From Sutterella megalosphaeroides (GTDB taxonomy: Bacteria > Pseudomonadota > Gammaproteobacteria > Burkholderiales > Burkholderiaceae_F): DNA of 64,000 bases. Shown here in pieces: positions 26,132 through 34,681 of this stretch; the first letter of the stretch is position 1, and every line of letters starts with the position of its first letter. A program made the position numbers and the translations under genes. A model generated the notes under the pieces. The model did no database searches. It was not told the origin of the DNA and saw only the letters and a program-made list of their open reading frames with translations. Where the stretch lies: positions 2,118,001 through 2,182,000 of the forward strand of contig NZ_AP018786.1 of NCBI RefSeq assembly GCF_003609995.1, given 5' to 3'.

Positions 26132-28309
26132 ATGCCGTCTTCGTCGTCTTCTTCGTTTGCTTCCGACGCCTTCTCCTCGTCCTCGCCATCGTCCTCGTCG
26201 CTTCTCGCGCGCTTTTTCGCGCTTCGATCCGACGATCCCCGATTCGCCCGCAGGCTCGTGGCTCTGCGCGATACGGACGAGGAACTTGAGCCCGTGACGG
26301 CCGAAGCGTTTTTGCGACGTGCGGCGGCCTGGCGCGCGACCTTTGCGCGGGCAGGTTTTGGGACCTCTCCTTCGACCGACCGTCCGCGGCGACTCTTCGT
26401 TTTGACGGACGACACCCTCGAAGGGGCGGCGCTCCTTTTCGGAGCGTGGGGCGCGGGCGTCGAAACGATGCTCGGAAGCGACGCTTTGCCCGAAACCCTG
26501 AAGCGCCTGCGGGCAGGGGGCCTTCTCGAAGAGGGCGACGGGATCGCGCTCGATGCGGCCCGTGCCTGGCACGAGCGCGAGCAGCCGGACGAAGCCCGGG
26601 ACCTCGTCGCCTTTACGGAGCCTACTCGGACCGCCGGTAGCGCAACTCTTCCCGCGCTTCCCGTCCTTCCCGAAAAGCGCGACCTCGCCTCGCTTTTCAC
26701 GAGCGGCAGCACCGGGGACGCGAAACGTGTGGCAAAACGCCTGGAGCAACTCTTTCGGGAGGTGGAAGGCGTGGATCGGGCGCTTCGGGCGTTGCCCGAA
26801 GTGGCGCGGGCACTCGCCGACGGGCGCTCCGTCGCGGTGCTTGCCACCGTCACGCACCAGCACATCTACGGGATTCTCTTTCGGCTGCTTTGGCCGCTCC
26901 TTTCGCTCGTACGGGAGGCAACCGAATGCTCCGAAATCGGCGGCCGGCCCCTGCGGGAGACGCCGGTCCTTCTCACCTCGGCACGTCTGCACTACCCGGA
27001 GGCCCTTGCGCGCACCTTCCGTCGCGCCCGCGATCTCGGGCTCGAAACCGTGCTCGTCACCTCGCCCGCGCACTTGAAGCGCCTTGATGCAACGCTCTTC
27101 GCGCCGCTTTTCACGGGCGAAAACCCCGTGCGGCGTCCCTTGGCGGTCGTCTCCTCGGCGGGTCCCTTGGACGAAGCGGGCGCCCTCTTGTCGCACGACG
27201 CCTTCGGGCGCTTCCCGCTTGAGGTCCTCGGCTCGACCGAAACGGGCGGGATCGCGCGGCGCATGCGCGAATGCTCTGCGGCGGGGACGGTCGCGACCCC
27301 CGACTGGCGCCCGATGCCGGGCGTCTCGGTGTCGGTCGAAGACGAAGAAACGGGGAGAATTCGCGCGGAGGGGACGGGCCGCGTGCGGGTCTCGGGCCCT
27401 CAAATCCGGTCGCCCGAAGGCGAAACCGGGGCGGATCGGATCGAACTGCGAACGGAAAAGACCGATAACGGCGACATCTCGCGCTTTCGACTGCTCGGTC
27501 GCACCGACCGTATTCTCAAGATCGAAGGCATGCGCGTCTCGCCCGCCGACATCGAGGCGGAGATTCTCGCGACGGGCCTCGCGCGCTCGGTTCGGGTGCT
27601 CTTGGACCCCGCAAGCGCCGCGCGGCGGCGCGAATCGCTCGCCGCTCTCGTCGAATTGACCCCCGAGGCGCGGGACATGATCCTCGCCGAAGGGAAGTCC
27701 CGCCTCACGGCACTCATCAAAGCGCGCTTGACGGGGCGCGTGACGCCGTTGCAGACCCCGAAGCGCTGGCGCTTCGTCGACGCGATGCCCGTCAACGCCC
27801 AGGGGAAGTGCACGGCGCGCTCCGCCGAACGATGTTTTGACGCGCGGGAGCCCGAGTGGGTGACGGTGTCGGATGCGTGCGATTCGGCTTCGGGCGTTCG
27901 CACCGCTCGGCTTCGAACGCGCTTGACCGACACCTTCGCGTGGTTCGAAGGGCATTTCGAGGGGGTGCCGATTTTGCCGGGCGTCGCGCAATTGGTGCTC
28001 GTCGAGCGCGCGGTCAAGGCGCGCGTGCCGGGCGGCTCGGAGTTTGCCACCCGATCGGTGCGCAACCTCAAATTCAAGGCCCCGACGACCCCGGGCATGA
28101 CGATGGACCTCGTTCTCACGATCCCCTCGGAAAAGGCGGGAGAAATCGCCGTGAAGTTTGCGTGGATTCGGATGGAGCGGGTTGAACGGACGGAAGACGC
28201 CGAAACGTCGGATGCGTTGCGGGGCGCGTACGTCGAACACCCGCACGCGCAGGGGACGATCGTCTTCGGGCGCCCGACCGAACGAAACGCGTCGTCCGAG
28301 CCCGCATGA
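26132..28309 (+). CDS. Acyl-CoA/aryl-acid adenylating enzyme fused to ApeI-like hot-dog dehydratase
   Basis: A 725-aa two-domain protein. Residues ~1-570 are an AMP-forming ligase: LASLFTSGSTGDAKRVAKR near residue 190 is the P-loop-like A3 motif, then a GSTETGGIARR-type motif near residue 370 and RTDRILKIEGMRVSP near residue 460. The last ~150 residues form a FabZ/ApeI-like hot-dog dehydratase, with FEGHFEGVPILPGVAQLVL containing the catalytic His. In most aryl-polyene loci the two activities are adjacent separate genes; here they are one frame. A serine-rich leader (residues 1-25) precedes the enzyme. The start is ATG at 26132; a TTG at 26105 in frame is an alternative. A strong terminator ends the transcript. 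Confidence 0.83.
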   Translation: MPSSSSSSFASDAFSSSSPSSSSLLARFFALRSDDPRFARRLVALRDTDEELEPVTAEAFLRRAAAWRATFARAGFGTSPSTDRPRRLFVLTDDTLEGAALLFGAWGAGVETMLGSDALPETLKRLRAGGLLEEGDGIALDAARAWHEREQPDEARDLVAFTEPTRTAGSATLPALPVLPEKRDLASLFTSGSTGDAKRVAKRLEQLFREVEGVDRALRALPEVARALADGRSVAVLATVTHQHIYGILFRLLWPLLSLVREATECSEIGGRPLRETPVLLTSARLHYPEALARTFRRARDLGLETVLVTSPAHLKRLDATLFAPLFTGENPVRRPLAVVSSAGPLDEAGALLSHDAFGRFPLEVLGSTETGGIARRMRECSAAGTVATPDWRPMPGVSVSVEDEETGRIRAEGTGRVRVSGPQIRSPEGETGADRIELRTEKTDNGDISRFRLLGRTDRILKIEGMRVSPADIEAEILATGLARSVRVLLDPASAARRRESLAALVELTPEARDMILAEGKSRLTALIKARLTGRVTPLQTPKRWRFVDAMPVNAQGKCTARSAERCFDAREPEWVTVSDACDSASGVRTARLRTRLTDTFAWFEGHFEGVPILPGVAQLVLVERAVKARVPGGSEFATRSVRNLKFKAPTTPGMTMDLVLTIPSEKAGEIAVKFAWIRMERVERTEDAETSDALRGAYVEHPHAQGTIVFGRPTERNASSEPA

Positions 28310-28363
28310 GTGCGGGAGACTACGGCGGTCTCGTTTGACTCCACCGAACCCGGCAACCGACCG

Positions 28364-28397
28364 GCCGCCGCGAGCCAAGCTCGAGGCGGCTTTTTTT
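28364..28397 (+). terminator. Strong intrinsic terminator ending the aryl-polyene-like operon
   Basis: GCCGCCGCGAGC pairs with GCTCGAGGCGGC (one mismatch) around a 3-base loop, followed by seven T. It lies 55 bases after the last gene. The rest of the 313-base gap 28310-28622 holds no gene, only the upstream region and AAGGAG of assT. Confidence 0.9.
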
Positions 28398-28622
28398 GCG
28401 TTGAGTGCTTCGACGCTCCGTTTTCCTCCTCGGGCCGTCCGGGCGGCGAACACTCGTTTTTACCCGATTCGTCAAAACCGAATTCCACATTTGAGCGAAG
28501 ACCGAACGAAAGCGCCGATGGTGCGCGGTTCGCCTTTTTCCGAGAATGCGAATAACAACTCGACGAAGTCCCGCCGACCACGGGCCTGCGCCGACGCATC
28601 AACCGCCTCAAGGAGAAAAATC

Positions 28623-30455
28623 ATGATCCGACACCGTTTCGCGCGCGCATCTCTCGCTGTCACGCTCGCACTCGCCTCTGCCTTTTCTGCCGAAGTCGCC
28701 CTCGCGGGGGACGGAGCCTCGGGTCCGGCCGTACAGTTCAAGGGCCAAGGCAGTATCGGAGAGATCGTCGGGAACCCCTACAAGATCGCCCCGCTCACGG
28801 CCGTCATCCGCAACGGCGGGCACGAACTCTCGGACGCCGAGGTGCGCATCGTGCCGAAGCCGAACGGGCAGGAAATCCACTACAAAGTCAACGACGCCGA
28901 ACTGCGCACGCACGGCGGGATTCCGGTTTTCGGGCTCTACCCCGACTACAACAACACGGTGGAAGTCTCCTACACCCGCTTTGACGGCAAGGAAAAGGTC
29001 CGCATCGAAAAAGAGGTCTACCGCATGTATGCGCCTGCGGTTTACACTCCGACGAACGGCAGCATGAATCAGCATCACAACATGTTCGAGACCGAAGTGG
29101 TGAAAGTCGACCCGGAATTCGCCGACCGCCTCTACTTCATCAACAACTTTCTCACCACGGCTCCGCAGCAGGGACGCGTAGTCTGGAACAATCCCATGGG
29201 CGGCGCGCTTGAGTGGAGTTACTACCCGCAAAACGCCATTCTCGACACGAAGGGCGAAGTGCGCTGGTACATGAATCCCGACTCGATCTACGATCCGGAA
29301 TCAATCTACCGAGCGGGCGTCATGATGGGCTTCCATCAGAACGCCGACGGGAAAATCACGTTCGGCTACGGCCAGCGCTACGCCAAGTACGACATTCTCG
29401 GCCGGGAAATCTTCAATCGCCGGCTACCCGCCAACTACGCCGACTTCTCCCACGCGCTGATGGTTGCGGACAACGGACACATGTTCCTGCGCGTCTCCGC
29501 CGCCGATCAACGTCGCCCCGACGGCAAGCGCGTCCATACGGTGCGCGACGTCGTCGTCGAACTCGACGAAAACGGCGTGGCAGTCGACGATTGGCGTCTC
29601 TGGCAGTCGCTCGACCCGTACCGCGACGTGGCCATCAAAGCGATGAACCGCGGCGCCGTGTGTCTCAACATCGACGAAACGCTCGACGGCAAGACGTTGT
29701 CGAGCGAAGAGCTTGCCGCCATGGACACGCAGGACAACTTCGGCGACATGCCGGGCGTGGGCGTCGGGCGCAATTGGGCGCACGTCAACTCTGTCGACTA
29801 CGACCCGTCGGACGATTCGATCGTCGTGAGTTCACGCAACCAGTCCGCCGTCGTCAAGGTCGGTCGCGACAAAAAGGTGAAGTGGATTCTCGCCTCGCCC
29901 GAAGGCTGGAAGGGTGAACTCGCCTCCAAGGTTCTGAAACCCATCGACGCAAAGGGCAACCCCATCAAGTGTGAAGGCAGCAAGTGCGAAGGGGGCTTCG
30001 ACTGGACGTGGACCCAGCACGCCGCCTGGCGTATCGACGAGAAGTCCGACAAGAACATCTTTTACCTCTCGGTCTTCGATAACGGAGACGGTCGCGGCAT
30101 GGAGCAACCCGCACTGGCAGAAGACAAGTACAGCCGCGCCGTGATCTACCGCATCGATCAGCAAAAAATGACGGTCGAACAGGTTTGGAGCTACGGGAAA
30201 GAGCATGGCTTCGAATGGTTCAGCCCTATCACATCGATGGTCGAATACCAGAAGGATAAGGATTCCGTCCTTGTTTACTCTGCGACGGCGGATCTCAACC
30301 TGAAGCTCTTCCATCAGCAGGCCGCAAACCCCGTCATCAACGAATTCAAGTGGGGCGCTTCGGAACCCTCCGTCGAGATTCGTTTGAAGAGCACGATGGG
30401 CTATCGCGCCTTCTGCTTTGACGTCGACAAGGCCTTCAACGCCGAAGCCAAGTAA
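28623..30455 (+). CDS. assT: Periplasmic arylsulfate sulfotransferase
   Basis: Transfers sulfate from one phenolic sulfate ester to another phenol without PAPS, through a sulfohistidine. The 610-aa protein has a signal peptide (cut near ALAGD, residue 29). Residues matching the known active site of the E. coli enzyme are His277 (DFSHALM), His387 (NWAHVN), Arg405 (SSRNQS) and the sulfated His466 (TWTQHAAWR). A close cysteine pair (Cys450, Cys455) fits the known disulfide. In uropathogenic E. coli the gene is linked to dsbL/dsbI; no such genes are present here. The start has AAGGAG nine bases upstream. A LysR gene follows and may regulate it. Confidence 0.95.
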   Translation: MIRHRFARASLAVTLALASAFSAEVALAGDGASGPAVQFKGQGSIGEIVGNPYKIAPLTAVIRNGGHELSDAEVRIVPKPNGQEIHYKVNDAELRTHGGIPVFGLYPDYNNTVEVSYTRFDGKEKVRIEKEVYRMYAPAVYTPTNGSMNQHHNMFETEVVKVDPEFADRLYFINNFLTTAPQQGRVVWNNPMGGALEWSYYPQNAILDTKGEVRWYMNPDSIYDPESIYRAGVMMGFHQNADGKITFGYGQRYAKYDILGREIFNRRLPANYADFSHALMVADNGHMFLRVSAADQRRPDGKRVHTVRDVVVELDENGVAVDDWRLWQSLDPYRDVAIKAMNRGAVCLNIDETLDGKTLSSEELAAMDTQDNFGDMPGVGVGRNWAHVNSVDYDPSDDSIVVSSRNQSAVVKVGRDKKVKWILASPEGWKGELASKVLKPIDAKGNPIKCEGSKCEGGFDWTWTQHAAWRIDEKSDKNIFYLSVFDNGDGRGMEQPALAEDKYSRAVIYRIDQQKMTVEQVWSYGKEHGFEWFSPITSMVEYQKDKDSVLVYSATADLNLKLFHQQAANPVINEFKWGASEPSVEIRLKSTMGYRAFCFDVDKAFNAEAK

Positions 30456-30476
30456 GCGGACGTTTTCGTCCCCCGA

Positions 30477-30516
30477 CGGAACGCCGACGGCAGCAACCCG
30501 CGGCGTTCCGTTCCTT
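30477..30516 (+). terminator. Probable terminator after assT
   Basis: CGGAACGCCG and CGGCGTTCCG form a 10-bp stem around a 14-base loop, followed by the weak T-stretch TTCCTTTA. It separates assT from the downstream LysR gene, so the two may be independent transcripts. Confidence 0.55.
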
Positions 30517-30570
30517 TATCCTGCTCCGTCATACCAGTCCGCCGCCCTGGGTTCGATCTCCGAGCATACG

Positions 30571-31482
30571 ATGAGAACACTTCACCTTGAGAGCCTGCGT
30601 CTTCTAAAGGCGCTTTGCCAAACCCACAACCTCGCCTCGGCGGCAATTCTCGCCGAAATGCCCGTCTCGACCGCATCGAGACTCCTGTCGGCCATGCGCG
30701 AGCATTTCGAGGACGAGCTCTTCACGCGCTGCTCGGGCGGCCTGGCGCCGACGGCGCGCATGTGCCGCCTGCTTCCCAAGGTCAACACGCTTCTGGCGGA
30801 CTACGACGATCTGATGGAGCCCGAAAGCTTTTCGCCCGCCACGCTCCGGCGGTGTTTTCTCATCGGATGTCTCGATCGGGCCGTGCGCTTCGTCGGTCCG
30901 ATGCTCGACACGCTCGCGCGCACGGCTCCGGGCGTCTCAATCGAAATCGTGACGCTGGACAATCGTTGGGAGGAACACTTGAGAAGCGGCGTGCTCGATC
31001 TCGTCATTTCACCCGTACGAAAAGTCGGCGAAGGTTTTTGTCATGCGGTGCTCGCCTCGTTAGGAACGTGCTTTGTCGTTGCGCCCGACCATCCGCTCCT
31101 TGCACGGCTCGAACAAAACGGCACCGTCACGCTCGACGATCTGCTCGAGTTCGGGCACATCGAAGTCGCTTACACGCCGAGCGTCTTTTACCGCTCGCAC
31201 GCCGCGCTCGAACCCGAACGCTGGCGCGAGCGGCGCATCGTCGTCACCGCCCCCTCCTTTTTCAGTGCGCTCCTCATGGTGCGCACCTCGCACCTCGTCC
31301 TTCGGATGACCGCTTCGCCCGTTTCGTTTTACGACACACTGGGCGTGTTGCGTACCTTTGAAGCCCCCGCCGAACTCGACGAAGCGTTCGAGCCCAAACT
31401 CATCTGGCACGAGCGCGGCGCGGGGGACCCCGCACTCGAATGGTTCCGCGCCGCGCTGATCGCGAACGCGGGAAAGGCCTGA
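30571..31482 (+). CDS. LysR-family transcriptional regulator
   Basis: A 303-aa LysR-type protein. The helix-turn-helix is at about residues 6-60 (LRLLKALCQTHNLASAAILA, then MPVSTASRLLSAM) and the effector domain starts near residue 95. The ATG at 30571 begins MRTLHLESLR, the usual LysR start; the frame is open further upstream without similarity. It lies 115 bases after assT on the same strand. Regulation of the sulfotransferase in response to aryl sulfates is a positional inference. Confidence 0.87.
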   Translation: MRTLHLESLRLLKALCQTHNLASAAILAEMPVSTASRLLSAMREHFEDELFTRCSGGLAPTARMCRLLPKVNTLLADYDDLMEPESFSPATLRRCFLIGCLDRAVRFVGPMLDTLARTAPGVSIEIVTLDNRWEEHLRSGVLDLVISPVRKVGEGFCHAVLASLGTCFVVAPDHPLLARLEQNGTVTLDDLLEFGHIEVAYTPSVFYRSHAALEPERWRERRIVVTAPSFFSALLMVRTSHLVLRMTASPVSFYDTLGVLRTFEAPAELDEAFEPKLIWHERGAGDPALEWFRAALIANAGKA

Positions 31483-31619
31483 GGGCGCCCCAAAACTTCA
31501 TTCGTTTGTCACGAAACCGAACGCGTACCACGCATTCTTCATCCAGTTGCAACCGCCCCGTCACATCGAGTCGAGACAATGTGCTTCGGCACTTTCGCCG
31601 GTTCACCGGATGATTCTTC

Positions 31620-32759
31620 ATGTCCGTTTCGATTTCCCGACGCCGTTTGCTCGGCTCCTCTTCGGCCGCACTCGCAGCCGCCGCGCCCTTCGGCGCTCTT
31701 CTTTCGTCGCCCGCCGCCGCGGCGGTGAGCGAAGCTCTGAAACCCTCGTTCGAGCACCCCCTGACGCAACGCACCGTCGCCGAGATGCTCGCCATGAGCC
31801 CCGTCGACACGGCGCGCGAAAGCGCGCTCGTTTCGAACGCCTTCCGCGTGCTCGTCGACGCGGCGGAAGCGCTCCGGGAGCCGGCTCTGCGCAACGCCGT
31901 CCTCGCGATCCTGAAGGACCCCGTCCCGACCGTGGCCGACACGGACGAAGGGAAGGTGCTCGCGGCCCTCAAGGCCGAAGGGCTGATCGACGCGAAGCGT
32001 AACAAGGTCTTTCCGCACGTGACGCAGAAGGGCCGTCCCGAACAGCCCTTCTGGAGCGCCCCGGGCTCGGGTTACGCGAGCCACCACGCCTACCCCGGGG
32101 GGCTCGCGACCCACTGCGCGCTCAACGTCCTGTCGGCCGTGCGCCTGCTTGAAAACTACGATTCGGTCTTCGACTGCGACCTCGATTACGACGCCGCCGT
32201 GAGCGGAGAACTTTTGCACGACCTTCACAAGCCCTGGGTCTTCGCGTGGCAGCCGGACGGCTCCTCGCGCGTCGAAAAGCCCCTGGCGAAGACGGGCGAA
32301 CACCACGTGTTGAGTCTTGCGGAATCGATGAAGCGCGGACTTCCCGCCCGCGTCGTCGTCGCGCAAGCCGCAGCGCACGACCACCCCGGAACGCCCGCGG
32401 GCGAAGCGCTCGTCGTCGGCTGGATCCGTGCGGCCGCGATCATCGCCGGAGTCGATCCGGTCGAGCGCGGGTTCCTGGCCGCCGACAAGAAGACGCTGCC
32501 CTTGCCGCGCCGCAGCGAAGGCTTCGTCGTGCACCTCGCGGACCACGACTTCGTTCTTTCGGGCCCCGCTTGTCAATGGAGCCTGCCGGCACTCAAAAAG
32601 CTCGCCGCTTCGACCTACGGTTTGACGAGCGAGAAGGACTTCAACAGCTTCCGCAACTACGTCTTCGCGAATCTCTCCGCGATGCGCGTCTGGGCGCTCC
32701 TCTCGACCGAGGGCGAAGCCGCGCTTGCCGCGGACGTCGCCCGAATCCTCAAGGCCTGA
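31620..32759 (+). CDS. Tat-exported HD-domain metalloprotein
   Basis: A 379-aa protein with a clear twin-arginine signal (SISRRRLLGSSSAALAAAAPF), which predicts a folded, metal-loaded periplasmic protein. The body looks like an HD-superfamily phosphohydrolase: SHHAYPGGLATHCALN near residue 153, LLHDLHKPW near residue 199 (the HD pair), EHHVLSLAESM near residue 225 and AAAHDHPG near residue 246 supply His/Asp ligands. HD enzymes are mostly cytoplasmic nucleotide phosphohydrolases, so export through Tat is unusual. Substrate unknown. No ribosome binding site stands out. It lies between a LysR gene and the broken phoA. Confidence 0.75.
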   Translation: MSVSISRRRLLGSSSAALAAAAPFGALLSSPAAAAVSEALKPSFEHPLTQRTVAEMLAMSPVDTARESALVSNAFRVLVDAAEALREPALRNAVLAILKDPVPTVADTDEGKVLAALKAEGLIDAKRNKVFPHVTQKGRPEQPFWSAPGSGYASHHAYPGGLATHCALNVLSAVRLLENYDSVFDCDLDYDAAVSGELLHDLHKPWVFAWQPDGSSRVEKPLAKTGEHHVLSLAESMKRGLPARVVVAQAAAHDHPGTPAGEALVVGWIRAAAIIAGVDPVERGFLAADKKTLPLPRRSEGFVVHLADHDFVLSGPACQWSLPALKKLAASTYGLTSEKDFNSFRNYVFANLSAMRVWALLSTEGEAALAADVARILKA

Positions 32760-32955
32760 TCGGTCGAGAGGATTCCGACCCTTGCCCCTTTAACCCTTTT
32801 CAATCTTGAAACCCGTGAACGGATGCCCGATTCGACCGACCGAAGGTCTCCCCCGAGCACCCGTCACTCCGCGGGACGCTGCGAACCGAAAGCACATCGA
32901 AAGCGAATTGCTTCACGCCGCCCTCCCGCACTTTTTTTTCTAGGATGAAACTTCC

Positions 32956-34355
32956 ATGATCCGCACTTTCAAGCTCGCCGCCGTCGCTCTTGCCGCCGCT
33001 TCCGCCCTGGCCGTTCTCGGCTCGGCCCATGCCGCCGATGCCGCCGAAACCTTCCCGACGATCGAACGCGCCGTCTTGCGGGCGACCAGACCGAGCTCGT
33101 CCGTCAGTCGCTTTCAAACAAGACCGCCAAGAACGTCATCATTCTGATCGGCGACGGCATGGGCGACAGCGAAATCACCGCCGCGCGCAACTTCGCGCAC
33201 GGTGCGGGCGGTTTCTTCCCCGGCCTCGACGCCCTGCCCCTCACGGGCCAGTACACGCACTATTCGCTTGACCCCAAGACCCACAAGCCCCGCTACGTGA
33301 CGGACTCGGCCGCGTCCGCGACCGCGTGGAATACGGGCGTGAAGAGCTACAACGGCGCGATCGGCGTCGACGTGAACGGCAAGCCCCACGCATCGATCCT
33401 CGAACTTGCGAAGAAGGCCGGCAAGGCCACGGGCAACGTTTCGACCGCCGAACTGCAGGATGCAACTCCCGCCGCCGTCGTCGCGCACGTCGCGCAGAGG
33501 AAGTGCTACGGCCCGAGCGCGACGAGCGAAAAGTGCCCGAAGGAAGCCGCGGAAAACGGCGGCATCGGCTCGATTACGGAACAGTTCATCAAGGCGCGCG
33601 CCGACGTGACGCTCGGCGGCGGCATGAAGAGCTTCAAAGAAGTCGCCAAGGGCGGCGAATTCAAAGGGAAGGTGCTCCTTGACGCCGCGCGCGAAGCGGG
33701 CTACCGGATCGTGACGAATACGGCCGAAATGCAGGCCTTGAAAGCCGCCGACTCGACGAAGCCCGTCCTCGGCCTCTTCTCGGAAGGCAACATGCCCGTG
33801 CGGCTCACGGGTCCGAAGGCCTCCTACCACGGCAACCTTGAGAAACCCGCCGTCGTCTGCGAAAAGAACCCGAAGCGCACGGCCGAGCATCCGACGCTTG
33901 CTCAGATGACCGAAAAGGCGATCGAACTTCTGAAGACGAATCCGAACGGCTTCTTCCTGCAGGTCGAAGGCGCGTCGATCGACAAGGAAGACCACAAGGC
34001 CAATCCCTGCGGGCAGTTCGGCGAAACGGTCGACCTCGACGAAGCCGTGAAGGTCGCGCTCGACTTCGCGAAGAAGGACGGCAATACGCTCGTGATCGTC
34101 ACGGCCGACCACGCTCACTCCTGCCAGATCGTCTACCAGGACGCGAAGGCCCCGGGCCTTACCGCTTCCGTCATGACCGCCGACGGCGTTCCGATGACGG
34201 TCTCCTACGGCAACAGCGAAGTCGAAGACGACCAAGGACACACGGGCACGCAGTTGCGCGTGGCGGCCTACGGTCCCCACGCCGCGAACGTGACGGGTCT
34301 CACCGACCAGACCGACCTCTTCTTCACGATGCGCGACGCCATGGGTCTCAAGTGA
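32956..34355 (+). pseudogene. phoA: Alkaline phosphatase PhoA with a -1 frameshift near the signal peptide
   Basis: PhoA hydrolyses phosphomonoesters in the periplasm. The N-terminal frame from 32956 encodes a signal peptide (cut near AHAAD) and runs through TFPTIERA, then reads out of frame to a stop at 33147. From about 33072 the +2 frame continues as [15 protein letters not shown], then [14 protein letters not shown] (33132-33173). It runs unbroken to 34355 with the nucleophile context TDSAAS and ligand segments VTADHAHS and QGHTG, all close to E. coli PhoA. Adding one C in the GCGCC at 33069-33073 would restore a single frame of about 467 codons. So the gene is either recently inactivated or carries a sequencing error. 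The downstream frame has an ATG at 33159, but a product from it would lack the export signal. Confidence 0.85.
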
Positions 34356-34468
34356 GGCAAAGCCGCAACCGTCGCACACGGCATCCCGGGACGTTTCCGA
34401 CCGCCCCGGGATGCCGGAAGCCCGGCGGTCAAGGCTCGAAACTCAACGTTCGAAGTCCAACGTACCCG

Positions 34469-34498
34469 AAACGCCCGCCCGAAAGCGCGGGCGTTTTT
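34469..34498 (+). terminator. Intrinsic terminator after phoA
   Basis: AAACGCCCGC and GCGGGCGTTT form a stem closed by an 8-base loop, followed by TTTTTGG. The remainder of the 326-base gap 34356-34681 shows no gene; it contains the upstream region of the MFS exporter. Confidence 0.82.
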
Positions 34499-34681
34499 GG
34501 TTTTCGGGGAAGTCACAAGGATGCCGTCGGGAGGTCACCGAGACCAACGCCTCGACATTCGTTTCGCATTCGTTCTCGCCGAACGCACGATTCGACCGCC
34601 CACCCCCGTTTTTCAACGGAGAGCGCTAGAATTTCTCCCCCTTAACGTTTTCCCTAACTCTTCTTTCCCCTCGTTTTTCCC

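Noticed and set aside
25823-28453. Minus-strand open frame of 876 codons opposite the adenylation-dehydratase gene
   Set aside because: Shadow frame; the plus strand carries complete enzyme motifs.
32956-33147. Separate 63-aa small exported protein
   Set aside because: It is the signal-peptide end of the frameshifted phoA, as the downstream frame continues the PhoA sequence.
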